Shown piece after piece: positions 14,149 to 16,824 of a DNA stretch of 16,824 nt. This DNA is from an uncultured Streptococcus sp. GTDB lineage: Bacteria > Bacillota > Bacilli > Lactobacillales > Streptococcaceae. Numbering within the stretch: position 1 is the first letter of the stretch; each line of letters begins with the position of its first letter. The position numbers and the translations under genes are program-made. The stretch spans positions 1 to 16,824 of the forward strand of contig CABPWC010000021.1 in NCBI GenBank assembly GCA_902461025.1. The letters run 5' to 3'. Below the pieces are notes generated by a model that saw nothing but the letters and a program-made list of their open reading frames with translations, ran no database searches and was not told the origin of the DNA.

Positions 14149-15303
14149 ATGTTAGATTTGGAGAAATACGGTGTGACCATGTGGGAAGAGGAGAAAATTC
14201 TCTCTTTCCGTCAAAAACTGTTAGCTTGGTATGATGAAAATAAGCGAGATTTACCTTGGAGAAGAAGCAAGAATCCTTACCATATTTGGGTATCTGAAAT
14301 TATGTTGCAGCAAACAAGAGTTGATACTGTCATTCCCTATTACGAGCGTTTCCTAGAATGGTTTCCGACTGTAGAGAGTTTAGCAATCGCACCTGAAGAA
14401 CGTTTATTAAAAGCTTGGGAAGGTCTTGGTTATTATTCTCGTGTTCGTAATATGCAAATAGCAGCCCAGCAGATTATGAATGAGTTTAAAGGAGAATTTC
14501 CATCCACTTATGAAGGGATTTCAAGTCTGAAGGGGATTGGTCCCTATACGGCTGGAGCTATTTCAAGCATTGCTTTTAATCTTCCACAACCAGCAGTTGA
14601 TGGGAATGTCATGCGTGTTCTGGCTCGTCTATTTGAAGTCAATCATGATATTGGAAATCCTAGCAATCGGAAAATATTTCAGGCTATGATGGAAATCTTA
14701 ATTGATCCAAATCGTCCAGGTGATTTTAATCAGGCTTTGATGGATTTAGGTTCTGATATTGAAGCGCCGGTCAATCCTAGGCCTCAAGATAGTCCAATTA
14801 AGGAATTTAGCGCAGCTTATCAGCACGGGACTATGGATCGCTATCCCATCAAAGCGCCAAAGAAAAAGCCTGTTCCCGTCTATCTTAATGCTTTAGTTGT
14901 TCAAAATGCTAAAGGACAGTTTTTACTAGAAAAAAATGAAAGTGAAAAGTTACTTGCTGGATTTTGGCATTTTCCCTTGATTGAGGTAGATGAATTTTCT
15001 AAGAATGAAGAACTAAATCTCTTTAATCAGGTAGCTGAACCATCTATTCAACTTGGGCCATCACCGCAAGAAAGTTTTGAGCAGGATTATGATTTAGAGG
15101 TTGACTGGCAGGATAGTCATTTCGAAGAAGTCAAACATATCTTTAGTCATCGAAAGTGGCATGTACGAATCCTATCCGGGAAAGTAGTTGATAGCAAAGA
15201 ATATTGTGATAAAGAGGTAGTTTGGTTAACTCCCCAAGAATTTGACCTCTACCCACTTGCAAAACCTCAACAAAAGATTTGGCAAGCATATTTAAAAAGA
15301 TAG
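14149..15303 (+). CDS. mutY: Adenine DNA glycosylase MutY, lacking the Fe-S cluster
   Basis: This 384-residue base-excision enzyme removes adenine mispaired with 8-oxoguanine. Catalytic Glu50 is in WVSEIMLQQT, the helix-hairpin-helix is LKGIGPYTAG (128-137) and Asp151 is in VDGNVMRVLAR, all matching E. coli MutY. The C-terminal MutT-like domain (about 245-384), with FSHRKWH (332-338), recognises 8-oxoG. The four cysteines that hold the [4Fe-4S] cluster in most MutY are absent: residues 203-225 contain no Cys, and the only Cys in the protein is Cys353. The frame extends upstream to ATG 14071, but that precedes the promoter. ATG 14149 coincides with the predicted transcription start (leaderless). 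ATG 14179 (residue 11) is another possibility, with GGAG about 15 bases before it. Confidence 0.93.
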   Translation: MLDLEKYGVTMWEEEKILSFRQKLLAWYDENKRDLPWRRSKNPYHIWVSEIMLQQTRVDTVIPYYERFLEWFPTVESLAIAPEERLLKAWEGLGYYSRVRNMQIAAQQIMNEFKGEFPSTYEGISSLKGIGPYTAGAISSIAFNLPQPAVDGNVMRVLARLFEVNHDIGNPSNRKIFQAMMEILIDPNRPGDFNQALMDLGSDIEAPVNPRPQDSPIKEFSAAYQHGTMDRYPIKAPKKKPVPVYLNALVVQNAKGQFLLEKNESEKLLAGFWHFPLIEVDEFSKNEELNLFNQVAEPSIQLGPSPQESFEQDYDLEVDWQDSHFEEVKHIFSHRKWHVRILSGKVVDSKEYCDKEVVWLTPQEFDLYPLAKPQQKIWQAYLKR

Positions 15304-15341
15304 TGATAACACCAGTCATTCGTGTCTTCTTTGCATTTTTT

Positions 15342-15350
15342 TGGTATAAT
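15342..15350 (+). promoter_or_regulatory. Extended -10 promoter of walRK
   Basis: TGGTATAAT (15342-15350) is an extended -10 box. There is no good -35 at 16-18 bases. It predicts a leader of about 18 bases before the walR ATG, holding AAGG and AGGTGA as ribosome-binding sites. It is 39 bases after the mutY stop with no terminator between, so read-through from mutY is possible. Confidence 0.7.
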
Positions 15351-15374
15351 TGATATAAGGAAAAAGGTGACTAT

Positions 15375-16079
15375 ATGAAAAAAATATTGATTGTAGATGA
15401 TGAAAAACCAATCTCAGATATTATTAAGTTTAATATGACAAAAGAAGGCTATGAAGTTGTGACAGCCTTTAATGGACGTGAAGCGATTGAATTGTTTGAA
15501 GCTGAAAAACCAGATATTATTATTTTGGACTTGATGCTTCCAGAGATTGATGGTCTGGAAGTTGCTAAAATGATTCGTAAGACAAGTAGTGTTCCGATTA
15601 TCATGCTTTCAGCCAAAGATAGTGAGTTTGATAAGGTTATCGGTCTTGAACTTGGTGCGGATGATTATGTGACAAAACCATTTTCAAACCGTGAGTTACA
15701 AGCGCGTGTGAAGGCTCTTCTTCGTCGTACGGAGCTAATAGCAGTGGATAACCAAGAAGAAGATACAAAATTACAAAGTCTTCAAATTGGAGATTTAGAG
15801 ATTCTTCCAGATGCTTATGTAGCCAAAAAATATGGAGAAGAATTGGACCTAACTCACAGAGAGTTTGAGTTGTTGCATCACTTAGCTTCTCATCTTGGTC
15901 AAGTTATTACCCGTGAACATCTCCTTGAGACTGTTTGGGGCTATGACTATTTTGGTGATGTTCGTACTGTCGATGTTACCATTAGACGTCTACGTGAGAA
16001 GATTGAAGACACACCAAGTAGACCTGAATATATCTTAACTCGTCGTGGTGTGGGTTATTATATGAGAAATAATGATTGA
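15375..16079 (+). CDS. walR: Response regulator WalR (VicR/YycF)
   Basis: This 234-residue OmpR-family regulator has a receiver domain (1-120) with acidic pocket Asp8/Asp9, phosphoacceptor Asp52 in ILDLMLPEIDG and Lys101 in YVTKPF. A winged-helix DNA-binding domain (about 135-232) has LTHREFELL, VWGYDYFGDVRTVDV and the wing GVGYYM. It controls cell-wall hydrolases and division genes (in pneumococcus pcsB and others) and is essential there. The start codon is ATG 15375, with AGGTGA close before it. The stop overlaps the walK start by eight bases, so kinase and regulator are translationally coupled. Confidence 0.97.
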   Translation: MKKILIVDDEKPISDIIKFNMTKEGYEVVTAFNGREAIELFEAEKPDIIILDLMLPEIDGLEVAKMIRKTSSVPIIMLSAKDSEFDKVIGLELGADDYVTKPFSNRELQARVKALLRRTELIAVDNQEEDTKLQSLQIGDLEILPDAYVAKKYGEELDLTHREFELLHHLASHLGQVITREHLLETVWGYDYFGDVRTVDVTIRRLREKIEDTPSRPEYILTRRGVGYYMRNND

Positions 16080-16824
16080 TATAATTAAACAAACAATTTT
16101 AACCAGAGATTTCGTCTTTGTACTCATATTAATTGGTTTTATCATGCTTGTTAGCTTTCTCTTGCTTGAAGGCCGTAGAGATAATATTCGACTCAAACAG
16201 TTAAATCAAAAGATTAAAGATTTAATTGCTGGTGATTATTCTCAGGTATTAGATATGCAGGGGAATACTGAAATCACTAACATTACGAATAACTTAAATG
16301 ATTTGTCTGAAGTTATTCGTCTAACTCAAGAAAACCTTGAGCAGGAAAGTAAAAGATTGCATAGTATCCTGTCATATATGACAGATGGGGTTCTTGCAAC
16401 CAATCGTCGTGGTCAAATCACTATGATTAATGATATGGCTAAAAGACAACTTGGGATCGAAAGTGATGATGCGCTCAATCAGAACATTTTAGAGTTGCTC
16501 AAGATTGAAGATGAGTATGAACTGAGAGACTTGATTACTCAAAGTCCTGAATTGATGATTTATTCCCAAAATGTAAATGGGGAGTACGTCAGTTTGCGTG
16601 TACGTTTTGCCTTGATTCGAAGAGAATCTGGCTTTATCTCTGGTTTGGTAGCAGTTCTACATGATACGACTGAACAAGAGAAGGAAGAACGCGAGAGAAG
16701 GCTTTTCGTTTCCAACGTTAGTCATGAATTGCGAACTCCATTGACCAGTGTAAAATCTTATCTTGAGGCCTTGGATGAAGGTGCATTATATGAACCTGTT
16801 GCTCCTGATTTTATCAAAGTATCT
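16072..16824 (+). CDS. walK: Sensor histidine kinase WalK (VicK/YycG), N-terminal part
   Basis: The frame is open from ATG 16072 to the window end, giving 251 codons; the gene continues beyond it. It has one membrane segment (about residues 13-32) with only about 12 residues before it, so there is no extracellular sensor loop. That is typical of streptococcal WalK and unlike the two-span Bacillus or Staphylococcus kinases. Next come a HAMP-like linker (about 33-90), a PAS domain (about 93-200, MTDGVLATNRRGQI) and the HisKA helix with phospho-His218 in SNVSHELRTPLTS. The catalytic ATPase domain is missing because of the window edge. ATG 16072 lies within the last codons of walR. Confidence 0.95.
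   Translation, partial: MIDIIKQTILTRDFVFVLILIGFIMLVSFLLLEGRRDNIRLKQLNQKIKDLIAGDYSQVLDMQGNTEITNITNNLNDLSEVIRLTQENLEQESKRLHSILSYMTDGVLATNRRGQITMINDMAKRQLGIESDDALNQNILELLKIEDEYELRDLITQSPELMIYSQNVNGEYVSLRVRFALIRRESGFISGLVAVLHDTTEQEKEERERRLFVSNVSHELRTPLTSVKSYLEALDEGALYEPVAPDFIKVS

Noticed and set aside
16077..16085. TGATATAAT, a perfect extended -10 sequence overlapping the walR stop and walK start
   Set aside because: It has no -35, lies inside the coding overlap, and a transcript from it would start inside walK with no nearby start codon. It most likely arises from the codons.

Overview
The window looks like chromosomal core DNA from a viridans-group Streptococcus, most likely the mitis/oralis cluster. 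The base composition is low GC. DnaG, SigA, CpoA, Obg, PepX, MutY, WalR and WalK closely resemble pneumococcal proteins as I remember them, but with enough substitutions that S. pneumoniae itself seems unlikely. No insertion sequences, phage genes, tRNA/rRNA genes or CRISPR arrays are visible. Species assignment and protein resemblance rest on memory, not on a search.

Layout. (1) 1-111: the C-terminal end of PEP carboxylase (ppc). (2) 112-3294: a tryptophan-uptake unit. A promoter feeds a complete T-box leader whose specifier codon reads UGG and whose antiterminator bulge carries C opposite the discriminator base. It is followed by a 13-codon upstream ORF and then trpX-trpY-trpZ (substrate-binding protein, permease, ATPase), closed by a terminator. 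(3) 3398-3829: a single-gene unit encoding an unrecognised 143-aa protein. (4) 4010-7295: the macromolecular-synthesis operon dnaG-rpoD plus a MIP18/DUF59 Fe-S assembly gene, ending in a long hairpin terminator. Its promoter is bracketed by a perfect inverted repeat. (5) 7338-10150: a membrane-glycolipid operon with cpoA, a second diacylglycerol glycosyltransferase, a PspC-domain mini-protein and a 44-aa membrane protein, ending in a terminator-like hairpin. (6) 10167-11654: obgE and a 55-aa protein, ending in a bidirectional terminator shared with (7) pepX on the minus strand. (8) 14149-15303: mutY, divergent from pepX. (9) 15375-16824: walR (vicR) and the first 251 codons of walK (vicK), cut by the window edge.

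How the genes work together. The trp unit is a scavenging transporter switched on by uncharged tRNA-Trp; its three proteins contain only three Trp residues in 872. dnaG-rpoD couples primer synthesis to the housekeeping sigma factor. The cpoA unit makes the glucosyl and galactosyl-glucosyl diacylglycerols of the membrane, and two tiny membrane proteins ride with it. WalRK is the essential cell-wall two-component system.

No wholly new multi-gene system is evident. The best leads are small-scale: two promoters (cpoA, mutY) whose -10 boxes lie so close to the ATG that the mRNAs should be leaderless; a MutY lacking all four Fe-S cluster cysteines; a terminator hairpin directly in front of the obgE start; the palindrome around the dnaG promoter; and a short ORF between the T-box and trpX.
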